From NCBI RefSeq assembly GCF_900104795.1, contig NZ_FNTG01000002.1, positions 2,356,001 to 2,420,000 on the forward strand: a DNA stretch of 64,000 nt, in the 5' to 3' direction. Each line of letters opens with the position of its first letter. Positions within the stretch are counted from its first letter, which is position 1. The stretch is from Burkholderia sp. WP9 (GTDB taxonomy: Bacteria > Pseudomonadota > Gammaproteobacteria > Burkholderiales > Burkholderiaceae). This document shows positions 27,152-35,377 of the stretch, piece after piece. The translations under genes were made by a program, and so were the position numbers. The notes beneath the pieces are model-generated. The model was given only the letters and a program-made list of their open reading frames with translations, made no database searches and was not told the DNA's origin.

Positions 27152-27667
27152 TTATCCGATTCTCAAATGCTGCAGCAGAGAAACGCCATGTACGCCGTGC
27201 AACCAGACGTGCTGCCCGACAAACCACGCCGCCGCCCACGAAGCCGCCACCACGATCAGATCGCAGTGCCCGCTATTCCAAAGATTCAACGAATGCCTGC
27301 CGGCGACCCAGGGCACGCCTAGCGGATTCGGCCAATCGGCAAACAGATGCATCAGGCCGCCGCAGGCGAATCCGAACGCCGGCGCGGCATAGACCGAATG
27401 CCCGAGCCAGTGGTACGAAACGGCGAGCAACGCGAGCCATCCCACGCCCCAATGCGTGAGCGTGCGATGCGTGATCCACAAACGCCGGGCGCGCGACCAC
27501 CACGCCACTTCGAGCCAGTCCGGCGCCGTACTCCCGGCCACGCCGGTGATGAAACTCAGCAGCACCCCAAGATGAAATGAACCGCCGCCGCCGATGCGCG
27601 CGACGATCGCCGCCGCGATGACGCCGGCTGCAAAACCGGTAGCGTGATGTGCCTTGCTGGATGCCAT
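27152..27667 (-). CDS. Membrane-bound metal-dependent hydrolase-like protein (YdjM/DUF457 type)
   Basis: Encodes 171 residues from ATG 27667. About four hydrophobic segments carry histidine/aspartate motifs on or near membrane borders: SKAHHATGF, TAPDWLE, HRTLTHWGVGW and LMHLFADWPNPLG. This is the pattern of YdjM/LexA-induced inner-membrane putative hydrolases. No biochemical function is established for the family. The ends of this gene and the AraC gene face each other closely. Confidence 0.75.
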   Translation of the reverse strand: MASSKAHHATGFAAGVIAAAIVARIGGGGSFHLGVLLSFITGVAGSTAPDWLEVAWWSRARRLWITHRTLTHWGVGWLALLAVSYHWLGHSVYAAPAFGFACGGLMHLFADWPNPLGVPWVAGRHSLNLWNSGHCDLIVVAASWAAAWFVGQHVWLHGVHGVSLLQHLRIG

Positions 27668-27730
27668 CGAGACTCGCGGCGCAGCGCCGCGTAAAAGACA
27701 AAGGGCGGCTATGTTCGCAGATGCGCGGAT

Positions 27731-27771
27731 AAAAAAATAGCCGACACGCGAGTAAAAAAAATCGCGTATCG
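27731..27771 (-). terminator. Terminator of the small lipoprotein gene
   Basis: Read leftward, CGATACGCGA pairs with TCGCGTGTCG (9 of 10 pairs) around an A/T loop and is followed by a seven-T run (27731-27737). It lies 36 bases after the lipoprotein stop codon. Confidence 0.7.
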
Positions 27772-27806
27772 GCGTGGCGTTCGAGACGTGCGCGTTTGAC
27801 CGAAGC

Positions 27807-28160
27807 TCAGGTCGCGCAGCGTGCAATGTCGAAGCGCATTTCAGGCTCTGGTGGATCGTCCGGAGCGTTCGCCGGATGCATCACCTTGATGACGGATCCT
27901 GCGTGCGATGGCGTCAGCGTGACGAAATACGAGTTGTTCGAATCCGAGCCGACCGCGATCTCCGTCGTGCCGCCCACGCGCGACGTACGCATGCGTGACA
28001 AACGGCTTTCAAGACAATCGGCTATGTCGGCAGGAGCGCGTGATGAAGACACGTAGATCATCGGCAGGGACGCGTCGCGGGCGGGGCCGCTGGATGAGCC
28101 GCAGCCGGCCAGAACAGCAAGCGTGGCAGCAGCGGGGACAAGCAGGAGAAGTCTTTTCAT
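27807..28160 (-). CDS. Small lipoprotein of unknown function
   Basis: Encodes 117 residues from ATG 28160. The N-terminus MKRLLLLVPAAATLAVLAGC is a lipoprotein signal peptide with lipobox LAGC and acylated Cys at position 20. A serine-rich linker follows (GSSSGP). The mature part (about 90 residues) contains MIYVSSSRAPADIADCLESRL and ends with FDIARC, so two Cys may pair. It probably sits at the outer membrane facing the periplasm. It has its own terminator, so it is probably monocistronic. Confidence 0.8.
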   Translation of the reverse strand: MKRLLLLVPAAATLAVLAGCGSSSGPARDASLPMIYVSSSRAPADIADCLESRLSRMRTSRVGGTTEIAVGSDSNNSYFVTLTPSHAGSVIKVMHPANAPDDPPEPEMRFDIARCAT

Positions 28161-28381
28161 GGTCCGGTCGTCGGCGTCCCCGGTCGTATGCGGGAACTTG
28201 GGGCGCGGGCGAAGCGCAGTGCGATTGAACGCGACGTGATGCTTCGCGACGAAGCTACCGTTCAGCCGCAACGACACGCAGGTGTGACGGCAAGGAAGGC
28301 AGCCGGGCTCAGTATACCCACCGGGTGCGCGCGCCGTCACTAGTCATAGCCGCCTGCATTGTGTCCAAACGTAAGGCCATG

Positions 28382-28417
28382 AAAAAACCCGCGACGTGAT
28401 CGTGCCACGCGCGGGTT
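28382..28417 (-). terminator. Rho-independent terminator of the porin gene
   Basis: AACCCGCG and CGCGGGTT form an 8-bp stem; read leftward it ends in six T. It lies about 50 bases after the porin stop codon. Confidence 0.75.
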
Positions 28418-28467
28418 GACTGCGCAGCGAATCGGTAGACTCGCTGCGCACAGACCACTGAAAAGGC

Positions 28468-29619
28468 TTAGAAGCGGTGACGCAGGCCGACTGCCGCCGC
28501 CACCTGATTGCCGGTCGACGAGGGCGCCAGCGTGTTGATCGCCGCGACGTTCGAGCCGAAGTTGCCGAGCTCGCCCGAGGCATGCTGGTACACGCCTTCC
28601 ACGTACACGTCGGTGCGCTTGCTCAGCGCGTAGTCGCCTTGCAGCGACACCGTGTGCCACTTCGGATCGCCCGAGCCGTTCGAGCCGGACATCTTGCCGT
28701 CGGTGAACGTGTACGACGCCGCAAGGCTCAGTGCCGGCGTCAGTGCATAGCGGCCGTTCACTTCGTAGTTGTCCATATGCAGGTTGGTGCCTGCGACGCC
28801 AGGCAAGGTCGTGCCACCGACGTCCACGCCGCTGATGCCGTCCAGTTGCGTGTGCGTGTAGACGAAGCCGACCGTTGCCGGGCCGTACGTATAGTTGATG
28901 CCCGCGCCGTACGTGCGTTGCAGATCGGCCGCGACTGCTGCGGTTCCGTCGCCTTGCGACACGGCGCCGCTCAGGTTCGAGCTGCCCGACTTGTTCAATT
29001 GCAGGTAAGCCGCGGCAAAGCTCAGCGGACCGTTGTCGTAGGAAGCCCCCACGCTCCATGCGCGGTTGTTCGAGAACTCGCCGGACGCGTTGCTGAAGCC
29101 GTACAGGCCGCCGAACTTGAGGCCCGCATAATTCGCGCTCGTGTACTTCACGGCGTTCTTGATCGAGAACGAGTTGTCCAGATTGTCGTTGTCGAGCGGG
29201 TGAGCCGCGAGGTTGTTGCCGTAACCCGCGCCGGCTGCGGACAGCGGTGCCAGGTAGTCGACCACGGAGTCGTATTGACGGCCAAGCGTCAGCGCGCCGT
29301 ACTTATCGCTCTGCAGACCGACGAAGGCCTGGCGATTGAACATCGTGTTGTTTTCCGAGTACTTGCCGTTGTTCAGGTTGAAGCCGCTTTCCAACGTGAA
29401 GATGGCGTGCAGACCGCCGCCCAGATCTTCATTGCCGCGCAGGCCGAAGTACGTGTCCGATGCCACGCCGCTGCCTTGTTGCCAGTTGCTGTGGCCGCCC
29501 TGGTTGTTCGAGTACACGATACCGGCGTCCAGCGTGCCGTACAACGTCACGCTGCTCTGCGCGTGGGCGGTGATGGCAACCGCGCCCAGGAGGCCTGCTG
29601 CGATGAGGGTTTTTTTCAT
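28468..29619 (-). CDS. Outer-membrane porin, OmpC/Gram-negative porin family
   Basis: Encodes 383 residues from ATG 29619. The signal peptide MKKTLIAAGLLGAVAITAHA is followed by the typical mature start QSSVTLYGTLDAGI. The protein is rich in alternating beta-strand residues with G/N-rich loops, has the porin segment LGRQYDSVVDYL, and ends in LRHRF; the terminal Phe is the outer-membrane assembly signal. It forms trimeric 16-stranded diffusion pores. The AT-rich region to its right probably holds its promoter. Confidence 0.93.
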   Translation of the reverse strand: MKKTLIAAGLLGAVAITAHAQSSVTLYGTLDAGIVYSNNQGGHSNWQQGSGVASDTYFGLRGNEDLGGGLHAIFTLESGFNLNNGKYSENNTMFNRQAFVGLQSDKYGALTLGRQYDSVVDYLAPLSAAGAGYGNNLAAHPLDNDNLDNSFSIKNAVKYTSANYAGLKFGGLYGFSNASGEFSNNRAWSVGASYDNGPLSFAAAYLQLNKSGSSNLSGAVSQGDGTAAVAADLQRTYGAGINYTYGPATVGFVYTHTQLDGISGVDVGGTTLPGVAGTNLHMDNYEVNGRYALTPALSLAASYTFTDGKMSGSNGSGDPKWHTVSLQGDYALSKRTDVYVEGVYQHASGELGNFGSNVAAINTLAPSSTGNQVAAAVGLRHRF

Positions 29620-29868
29620 GGTTAGATAGCTCCGAAACAGTGCGTAGAGAATCGCATCCCAGTGCTTACCGCCGATTACGCCGGCTGCCTGACGATCCGG
29701 GGCGAAGTGTAGTCCCGTTATTCCTATCTTAAATTGCAAATGACACAACAATTAGTTTTGAAATTCGTAATAGATGGCTGTTAATTGGATAAGTGCGGAT
29801 AAATAAAGAAGAAACATGTCGGGTGAGAAATGCACTCTGCCCATGTCAATACCAAAGATGTTGTCAGA

Positions 29869-29887
29869 CTGCGACGCCACGTCGCAG
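29869..29887. repeat. 19-bp perfect inverted repeat in the intergenic island
   Basis: CTGCGACG and CGTCGCAG flank CCA. It could be a stable RNA stem-loop or a protein-binding palindrome. It stands out because the surrounding DNA is AT-rich and the stem is GC-rich. Confidence 0.5.
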
Positions 29888-30007
29888 ACCATGAGCAGCA
29901 AGGGTTGGCTTTATTTAGAGATACATTGGGATTTATTCTGTTTTCTGCAACGTACTCTTCCATTTCATGTGCTCTATCCTCGTGAATTAGGGTTATACAA
30001 TTCGGCT

Positions 30008-30033
30008 CACCCCTTGACCAAGGGTGTCTTTTT
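30008..30033 (+). terminator. First of two tandem rightward terminators
   Basis: CACCCCTT and AAGGGTG pair with one bulged C around loop GACC, followed by TCTTTTT. No coding gene ends upstream on this strand. Confidence 0.55.
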
Positions 30034-30044
30034 CATCTTTTAAT

Positions 30045-30071
30045 ACGCGGCTCAAGGGCCGCGTTTTTTTA
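30045..30071 (+). terminator. Second tandem rightward terminator
   Basis: ACGCGGC and GCCGCGT form a perfect 7-bp stem with a 6-base loop, followed by a run of eight T. This is a canonical intrinsic terminator whose parent transcript is unexplained. Confidence 0.75.
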
Positions 30072-30244
30072 TGGTTTTTATAATCGGCTTATAGCTTCCG
30101 CGAATAGCGGCATTGACGATTGCCATTGGCGATTGCACGGTCCCGGCTTGTCCGTTCGTCAGGGGGCGGCGTTCGCCGCGTGTGAGGCGGGTAGAATTGC
30201 GTGCCTGAGAATGTTTCCGCCCCGCGAACGTGAGTGAACCTGCA

Positions 30245-30781
30245 ATGACCGATACACCCCTTCCATCGTCCGACTCCCCTGAAGATTTCACGACGGAAGG
30301 CTCGTCCGAACTGGGCGAAACCGTGCACGAAGCACGCCTGTGGCGCGACGACGGTTGGACCGCGCGCGTCATCAAGAATGAAGACGACGAAGGCTGGGCC
30401 GTCGAAATGATCAAGGACGGCGAAGCGGAACCCGCCCTCGTCGGACCGTGGACGATGGGCCGCAACAAGAAAGATCCGAAGCCGCTGGACACGTCCGCGT
30501 TCAACACGCTGGTCAAGACGGCGTCTGAAGTGCTGCGCCGTCATGAGCAGCAACTGCGCGCGCAGCTGCATAAGGAAGTGCGGGTGGCGAGCGCGGATGG
30601 CAACGACGAACTCGACATCACGCTCGACATCGTTCCCGACGAAGACGAACCGTACGCCGTGCTGACCGCGCTCGACACCTTCGGCGAGCAGCTCGCGCAA
30701 GTGCAGGTCGCGCCCAATTTCAAGCTCAGCAAGGCGAGCGCCGCGGCGTGGGTCGAGAACGAGTTTCGCCGGCCGGGTTAG
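30245..30781 (+). CDS. Conserved hypothetical acidic protein
   Basis: Encodes 178 residues from ATG 30245; a GTG five codons upstream is possible. It is soluble and acidic, without a signal peptide. Notable segments are ARLWRDDGWTARVIKNEDDEGWAVEMIKDGE, a beta-rich start, and ELDITLDIVPDEDEPYAVLTALD in the middle. The C-terminus reads LSKASAAAWVENEFRR. I believe it is conserved across Burkholderiaceae but know no function. It is a single gene, followed by the PhoX gene after 209 bases, with a Pho box between them. Confidence 0.7.
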   Translation: MTDTPLPSSDSPEDFTTEGSSELGETVHEARLWRDDGWTARVIKNEDDEGWAVEMIKDGEAEPALVGPWTMGRNKKDPKPLDTSAFNTLVKTASEVLRRHEQQLRAQLHKEVRVASADGNDELDITLDIVPDEDEPYAVLTALDTFGEQLAQVQVAPNFKLSKASAAAWVENEFRRPG

Positions 30782-30855
30782 AAACCGGTCGCGCGTGAGA
30801 GCGGATTGGGTGAGCCGGGTGGCTGACCGAAGGCTAAATAAAACATTACCAAAGC

Positions 30856-30888
30856 CTGTCAATATACTTTCACAATCACTTCATAGAA
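30856..30888 (+). promoter_or_regulatory. Pho box with three 11-base direct repeats
   Basis: CTGTCAATATA, CTTTCACAATC and ACTTCATAGAA follow one another without gaps. Each has a CTGTCAT-like 7-mer plus an AT-rich 4-mer, which is the PhoB-binding repeat form. The first matches 6 of 7, the second and third 5 of 7. It lies about 100-135 bases before the PhoX-type phosphatase start. Confidence 0.65.
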
Positions 30889-30990
30889 TCCTCGCGTCAT
30901 AGCGGCGCGAGCGTGAACCATGTGGTTTGGGTCTGAGTGCGTGCCGGCTGTGCATTCACCCACGCTACCCAAACACTGGATCACGACAAC

Positions 30991-32943
30991 ATGGCAGAGC
31001 CGTTCGACCTTTCCCGCCGCAAGGCCCTGAAACTCATCGCGGGCGTGCCGATGCTGCCGCTCGGCGGGCTTGCCACGGCCTCGATGCTGACCGCTTGCGG
31101 GGGCAGCGACGATCTGGCAACGCCGGTCAAACCGGCCGCCAACTTCGTCTCCGCGGCGTTCGCCAGCATGGCCGCGCCGACCCTGGCCGATCCGGCCGCG
31201 ATGGCGAAGACCACAGTCGCCTCGACCTTGACGGTGCAACTGAGCGACGGCAGCAGCCGCACGTTCAAGCTCGCGTACCAGCCGTTCTTCGTGACCGGCG
31301 ACAGCGTGCCGAACATCAAGGGTGGGACGATCCTGGCGGGCGGCTATTTCGACATCAACAATCAACCGATCATCGATAGGTCGGTTGCGGGCAAGGAGCG
31401 GCAGTTCTACTCGGATTGCCCGGACGGCAGTTCGCTGATCCGTCTCGACAATCCGACGGTGAAAGGTCTCAAGGGCAACGCGGTATTCGCCGTCGTGCAG
31501 TTCGAATACACGACGCGCGATCAGAGTCTGGTGTCGATGTACGGCCAATTGCCCTCGCCGATCGCCGTGCTGACGCTCGATCAGGACCCGGCCACCGGCA
31601 AGCTCACGCTCGCAGGCTATTCGAACGTGGATACGTCGAAAGCACATGGTTTGTGGATTACCTGCGGGGCGAGCCTGTCGCCGTGGAACACGCATCTGTC
31701 GAGCGAAGAATACGAGCCGGACGCCACCACGATTGCCACGAACAGCCAGTTCAAGGGCTTCAGCCGCAGTCTTTATGGCGACGAAACGACCGCGAACCCT
31801 TATCACTATGGCCATCTGCCGGAAGTGACCGTCAATCCGGATGGCACCGGCACGATCAGGAAGCACTATTGCCTCGGCCGTATCTCGCACGAACTGATTC
31901 AGGTGATGCCGGACAAGCGCACCGTCCTGATGGGCGACGACGCGACCAACGGCGGCCTGTTCATGTTCATCGCGGATCGCGAAGCCGATCTGTCGGCGGG
32001 TACGCTGTACGTCGCAAAGTGGACCCAGGTGTCCGCGAGCGGTGCGGGCGCGGCGACGCTGTCGTGGATCAACCTGGGTCATGCGACCAGCGACGAAATC
32101 GAGGCGCTTGCCAACCGGCTGCGCGCGAGCGACATCATGGACGTCGCGACCAAAGACCCGCTCGATCCGACCTACACAAAGATCAACTACAACGGCACCT
32201 TCAACTGGGTGCGCATCAAGCCCGGCATGACGCAGGCGGCGACCTTTCTCGAAACGCATCGCTATGCGGCGCTGGCCGGCGGCAGCATGGGTTTCACGAA
32301 GCTCGAGGGCACGACGGTCAATATCAAGGACAAGGTGCTGTATTCGGCGATGTCGCGTATCGAGAAGTCGATGGTGCGCGGCAATGCGGCTTCCACCGAC
32401 GTGGCCGTCGACAAGACGATCAACGCCGGCGCGGTCTACGCGCTGAATATGAAGGGCGGCCAGCGTGACCGCAGCGGCGGCGCGATCAACAGCGAATGGG
32501 TGCCGGTGGATATGGCCGCACCGGCGGCTCTGGTCGGCGAGGACCTGTCAGCGCCCGATGCGCTCGGCAACACCGCGAATCCGGAGCGCATTGCGAACCC
32601 GGACAATCTCAAGTTCTCGGAGAAGTTGCGCACGCTCTTTATCGGCGAGGACAGCGGGCTGCACGTGAACAACTTCCTGTGGGCGTACAACGTCGATACA
32701 AAGACGCTCGCGCGCGTGCTGTCTTGCCCGGCGGGCGCCGAGTCGACAGGCCTGCACGCCGTCGACGAAATCAACGGCTGGACTTATGTGATGAGCAACT
32801 TCCAGCACGTCGGCGACTGGGAAAGCCCGTTGCACGACAAGGTCAAGTCGACGCTCGACCCGCTCGTGCGGGCGAACTACAAGGACCGCTTCGGCGCGAC
32901 GGTGGGGTATCTGACGGCGGACCCGGCGGCGATCAAGTTGTAA
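30991..32943 (+). CDS. PhoX-family phosphatase (DUF839), Tat-exported
   Basis: Encodes 650 residues from ATG 30991. The N-terminus has a twin-arginine signal (SRRKALKLIAG, RR at 9-10) and a possible lipobox LTAC with Cys36, so it may be an exported lipoprotein. The body carries the PhoX/DUF839 layout: WITCGASLSPWNTHLSSEEY, YGHLPEVTVNPDGTG, GRISHELIQVMPDKRTVLMGDD, and a late FSEKLRTLFIGEDSG. PhoX enzymes use Ca and Fe to release phosphate from organic esters in the periplasm. A Pho box upstream suggests induction under phosphate starvation. Confidence 0.87.
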   Translation: MAEPFDLSRRKALKLIAGVPMLPLGGLATASMLTACGGSDDLATPVKPAANFVSAAFASMAAPTLADPAAMAKTTVASTLTVQLSDGSSRTFKLAYQPFFVTGDSVPNIKGGTILAGGYFDINNQPIIDRSVAGKERQFYSDCPDGSSLIRLDNPTVKGLKGNAVFAVVQFEYTTRDQSLVSMYGQLPSPIAVLTLDQDPATGKLTLAGYSNVDTSKAHGLWITCGASLSPWNTHLSSEEYEPDATTIATNSQFKGFSRSLYGDETTANPYHYGHLPEVTVNPDGTGTIRKHYCLGRISHELIQVMPDKRTVLMGDDATNGGLFMFIADREADLSAGTLYVAKWTQVSASGAGAATLSWINLGHATSDEIEALANRLRASDIMDVATKDPLDPTYTKINYNGTFNWVRIKPGMTQAATFLETHRYAALAGGSMGFTKLEGTTVNIKDKVLYSAMSRIEKSMVRGNAASTDVAVDKTINAGAVYALNMKGGQRDRSGGAINSEWVPVDMAAPAALVGEDLSAPDALGNTANPERIANPDNLKFSEKLRTLFIGEDSGLHVNNFLWAYNVDTKTLARVLSCPAGAESTGLHAVDEINGWTYVMSNFQHVGDWESPLHDKVKSTLDPLVRANYKDRFGATVGYLTADPAAIKL

Positions 32944-33194
32944 CGTTGGGAGACGGGACGGCCTGTCTTAGGCCATTTGGCTGAGGAGTCAGCAAAGGGG
33001 AATCTCGCGATAATTTGCGGTTTCTCCTTGGCTGGCTCATGCAGTGAACCAGCATGGCTGGACCCTGTTGGACAGGAGGCAGATAGACGCCCTGGCGGGC
33101 CCCGGAAAATCCATCTGCCATCGTATAACGGGTAATGCTTCGGCTTTTTATGCGCCTATTGGCCATTCCACCCGACAGGCCTAGCCGCCCCGCC

Positions 33195-33629
33195 TCAACT
33201 CCGCTTGCAGAAAATCGCGGTAATGAGCGGCGCTACGCGATGCACGATCGCCGTGCTGCCCGAGCCGGCCACCGCTTTCTGCACCTTGGCCTCGCTGCCG
33301 ACCACCACGACCCCATAGGCCGATCGGGCGACCGGCTCGCCGTCGCCGACGCGGAACATCGGGTCGTCTTTTTCGTATCCGACCACCGCGAACACGTGAA
33401 AGCCGTATGCGGTCAGATCCGCGCCTGACACGGGCGAGAAAGCGTTGATCGAATTGCTTTCCACGCGCGTTGGCTTCGGATCGATCATCTGTTGCTGCGC
33501 GAGGTCGGCAATGAACTGATGACCGCTTTCGTTACAGGAGAGCGGTGCGTCGAGCGCGGTGGCGTAGCTGACGAGTGGCAGCGCGGCGGCGCCCAGAGCA
33601 AGGAGTACAGACGAAAGAAAGCGTTTCAT
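33195..33629 (-). CDS. Periplasmic hypothetical protein with signal peptide
   Basis: Encodes 144 residues from ATG 33629. The signal peptide is MKRFLSSVLLALGAAALPLVSYA. The mature part has two Cys (SCNESGH and IFCKRS near the ends), which could form one disulfide, and alternating beta-like segments (TAYGFHVFAVVGYEKDD, YGVVVVGSEAKVQKAV). No family is recognised. It is divergent from the phospholipid-type operon at 33867, with a 237-base shared upstream region. Confidence 0.72.
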   Translation of the reverse strand: MKRFLSSVLLALGAAALPLVSYATALDAPLSCNESGHQFIADLAQQQMIDPKPTRVESNSINAFSPVSGADLTAYGFHVFAVVGYEKDDPMFRVGDGEPVARSAYGVVVVGSEAKVQKAVAGSGSTAIVHRVAPLITAIFCKRS

Positions 33630-33866
33630 AAGCGTGGGCGGCGGCCCGGTTCGATGTAGTGTGTTCGCAACGGGCGGGCGCGATATCGAGACCCGGAGAG
33701 AGCTTGCGCATCGAAATGTTCCCGCGTGGCAGGCGCAACTGCCTTGCACTTTATCGCGATTCGGCAAATCTTGCTTCGCGGCTGGCAGCCGTCGGCAACG
33801 ATTGAAGCGTCGAGAAACGTACACGAAGAAAGCAATCTTTTTCGATCCCGTATATATTTCCGGGTT

Positions 33867-34568
33867 ATGAATTCGCGACCCCAAACTCCAACTACCGTTC
33901 CGCCGCCCAGAACATGGGACGCGCGGCTCGCTCGCCGGCTCGTGACTCCGCTTGTGAACACGTGGGTCACGCCCAATCATCTGACCACGCTGCGCCTCTT
34001 GATCGGGCTGGCAGGCGCGCTGTGCCTCGCTCACGGCGAGTTTGCGTGGGTCAACGCAGGCGCCTTGCTGATCGTGCTGTCGAACTTCGTTGACCATACG
34101 GATGGCGAACTCGCGCGCATCGGCGGCAAGTCGAGCCGGATCGGTCATTTTTACGACCTCGCTTGCGACGCCCTCGTGACCGTCATGCTGTTCGTCGGCA
34201 TGGGCGTCGGGGCGGGCGCCACGCGCATCGGCGCACTGAACGTTGCCCCGGGCGTGCTCGGCGCCGTGGCCGGCGTGGCGATCGCGCTGATCTTTTTCCT
34301 GCGCATGCGCATCGAGGAGATGGCCGGCAAGGCGGGCACGAAGCAGGCCTTCGTCGGCGGTTTCGAAACCGAAGACGTGTTGTATCTGCTGCCCATCGTC
34401 ACGCTGACGAGCGTCGTCATGCCGTTCGTCGTGGTGGCGTCGATCGGCGCGCCGCTCTTCGCCGCCTGGGTGGTGGTCGACTACTGGCGTGTGGCGCGCC
34501 GTGCCGCCCGCCCGGCATCCGTTAAAGCCGACGCTTCCGAAACCAGTGAAATGTGGGCCAGCGAATGA
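33867..34568 (+). CDS. CDP-alcohol phosphatidyltransferase family membrane enzyme
   Basis: Encodes 233 residues from ATG 33867. The complete family motif D-xx-DG-xx-AR-x8-G-xxx-D-xxx-D is present: D76, D79, G80, A83-R84, G93, D97 and D101. Five to six hydrophobic segments place it in the inner membrane. The family swaps CMP from a CDP-alcohol for another alcohol and builds phospholipid head groups. First gene of a tight operon; its stop overlaps the oxygenase start (ATGA). The likely CDP-alcohol supplier is the nucleotidyltransferase at 36421. The acceptor and head group are unknown. Confidence 0.88.
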   Translation: MNSRPQTPTTVPPPRTWDARLARRLVTPLVNTWVTPNHLTTLRLLIGLAGALCLAHGEFAWVNAGALLIVLSNFVDHTDGELARIGGKSSRIGHFYDLACDALVTVMLFVGMGVGAGATRIGALNVAPGVLGAVAGVAIALIFFLRMRIEEMAGKAGTKQAFVGGFETEDVLYLLPIVTLTSVVMPFVVVASIGAPLFAAWVVVDYWRVARRAARPASVKADASETSEMWASE

Positions 34569-35377
34569 GTATGCACGCCGAAGACGACGTGATTGCGCCT
34601 GTGCCCGTAGAAGGTTCGCCAGCTGCGTCGCCCGCACCGAATGCAGACCGTGCGGTCGCGAGCCGCACGCGCACGTTCGACAACTCGCGTCTGCGCAAGG
34701 ATTTTGCCGACCAGGACGCGTTTCTTTATCTGGAAGACTTCCTCGCGCCCGAAGTCACGGCGCAGCTCGTCCACAGCGCCCGTTCGCTGCTCGACGAAGT
34801 GAACCGCAACTATTTGCCGGGGCATAAGCAGGGCGGCAGCGTCAGCCGTCATACGATCGACCGCCTCGCGCCGTTCATCGCCGAGCTGTACCGTTCGAAG
34901 GAATTGATCGGCTGGCTCGAGCAACTGAGCGGCGACAAGCTGCAGGTTTCGCCTGCCGACGATCCGCATGCCTACGCGCTGTACTACTACACCCGGCCAG
35001 GCGACCACATCGGCTGGCACTACGATACTTCGTACTATGACGGCCGCCGCTACACGCTGCTGCTTGGCGTGATCGACGAATCGTCGTGCCGGCTCGACTA
35101 CGAACTGCACACGCGCAATCCCAATGTCGCGGATCAACCGGGTTCGGTGCAGATCCCGCCGGGCGGCCTCGTGTTTTTCGACGGCGACAAGCTGCGCCAT
35201 CGCATCACGCCCGCCGGCCCGAACGAGATGCGCGTGTCGCTCACGTTCGAGTACGTGACGGACCCCAACATGCGGCCGTGGCGTCGCTTCATCTCGAACA
35301 TGAAGGACGCGATTGCGTACTTCGGTTTCCGCCAGGTTTTTCGTCAGATGACCCAGCGCGGGAAGGACCACGCATGA
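34565..35377 (+). CDS. 2-oxoglutarate/Fe(II)-dependent oxygenase
   Basis: Encodes 270 residues from ATG 34565. The iron facial triad is H152-x-D154 (GWHYDTSYY) and H212 (LRHRITPA), with R223 (MRVSLTF) positioned to bind 2-oxoglutarate. The Asp shows it is a hydroxylase type rather than a halogenase (which has Gly/Ala there). The first 35 residues are Pro/Ala-rich and variable. It is coupled by ATGA overlaps to the genes on both sides, so it probably hydroxylates the head group, precursor or lipid made by this operon. The substrate is inferred only. Confidence 0.87.
   Translation: MSMHAEDDVIAPVPVEGSPAASPAPNADRAVASRTRTFDNSRLRKDFADQDAFLYLEDFLAPEVTAQLVHSARSLLDEVNRNYLPGHKQGGSVSRHTIDRLAPFIAELYRSKELIGWLEQLSGDKLQVSPADDPHAYALYYYTRPGDHIGWHYDTSYYDGRRYTLLLGVIDESSCRLDYELHTRNPNVADQPGSVQIPPGGLVFFDGDKLRHRITPAGPNEMRVSLTFEYVTDPNMRPWRRFISNMKDAIAYFGFRQVFRQMTQRGKDHA

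Larger units (their letters stand above)
29620..30244. other. Large AT-rich intergenic island with hairpins and tandem terminators
   Basis: About 625 bases with no convincing protein gene and clearly higher A+T than the flanks. The left part must hold the leftward porin promoter. The middle has a perfect short palindrome (29869-29887). The right part has two consecutive rightward terminators (30008-30033 and 30045-30071) with no gene upstream of them on that strand. An unannotated rightward small transcript between roughly 29790 and 30070 would explain this, but I cannot fix its promoter. Confidence 0.5.

Noticed and set aside
27935..27955. GTTCGAATCC word as a tRNA T-arm
   Set aside because: It lies inside the lipoprotein coding sequence and no cloverleaf surrounds it.
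29816..30043. A 75-codon open frame in the AT-rich island
   Set aside because: It lacks a ribosome site, has unprotein-like composition and runs into the first terminator hairpin; a non-coding transcript explains the terminators better.
30014..30046. TTGACC...TTTAAT as a promoter near 30 kb
   Set aside because: The spacing is too long and both elements lie inside the terminator hairpins.
33630..34637. Upstream extension of the minus-strand periplasmic protein to 34637
   Set aside because: It lies antisense to the CDP-alcohol transferase gene, and the clear signal peptide starts at 33629.
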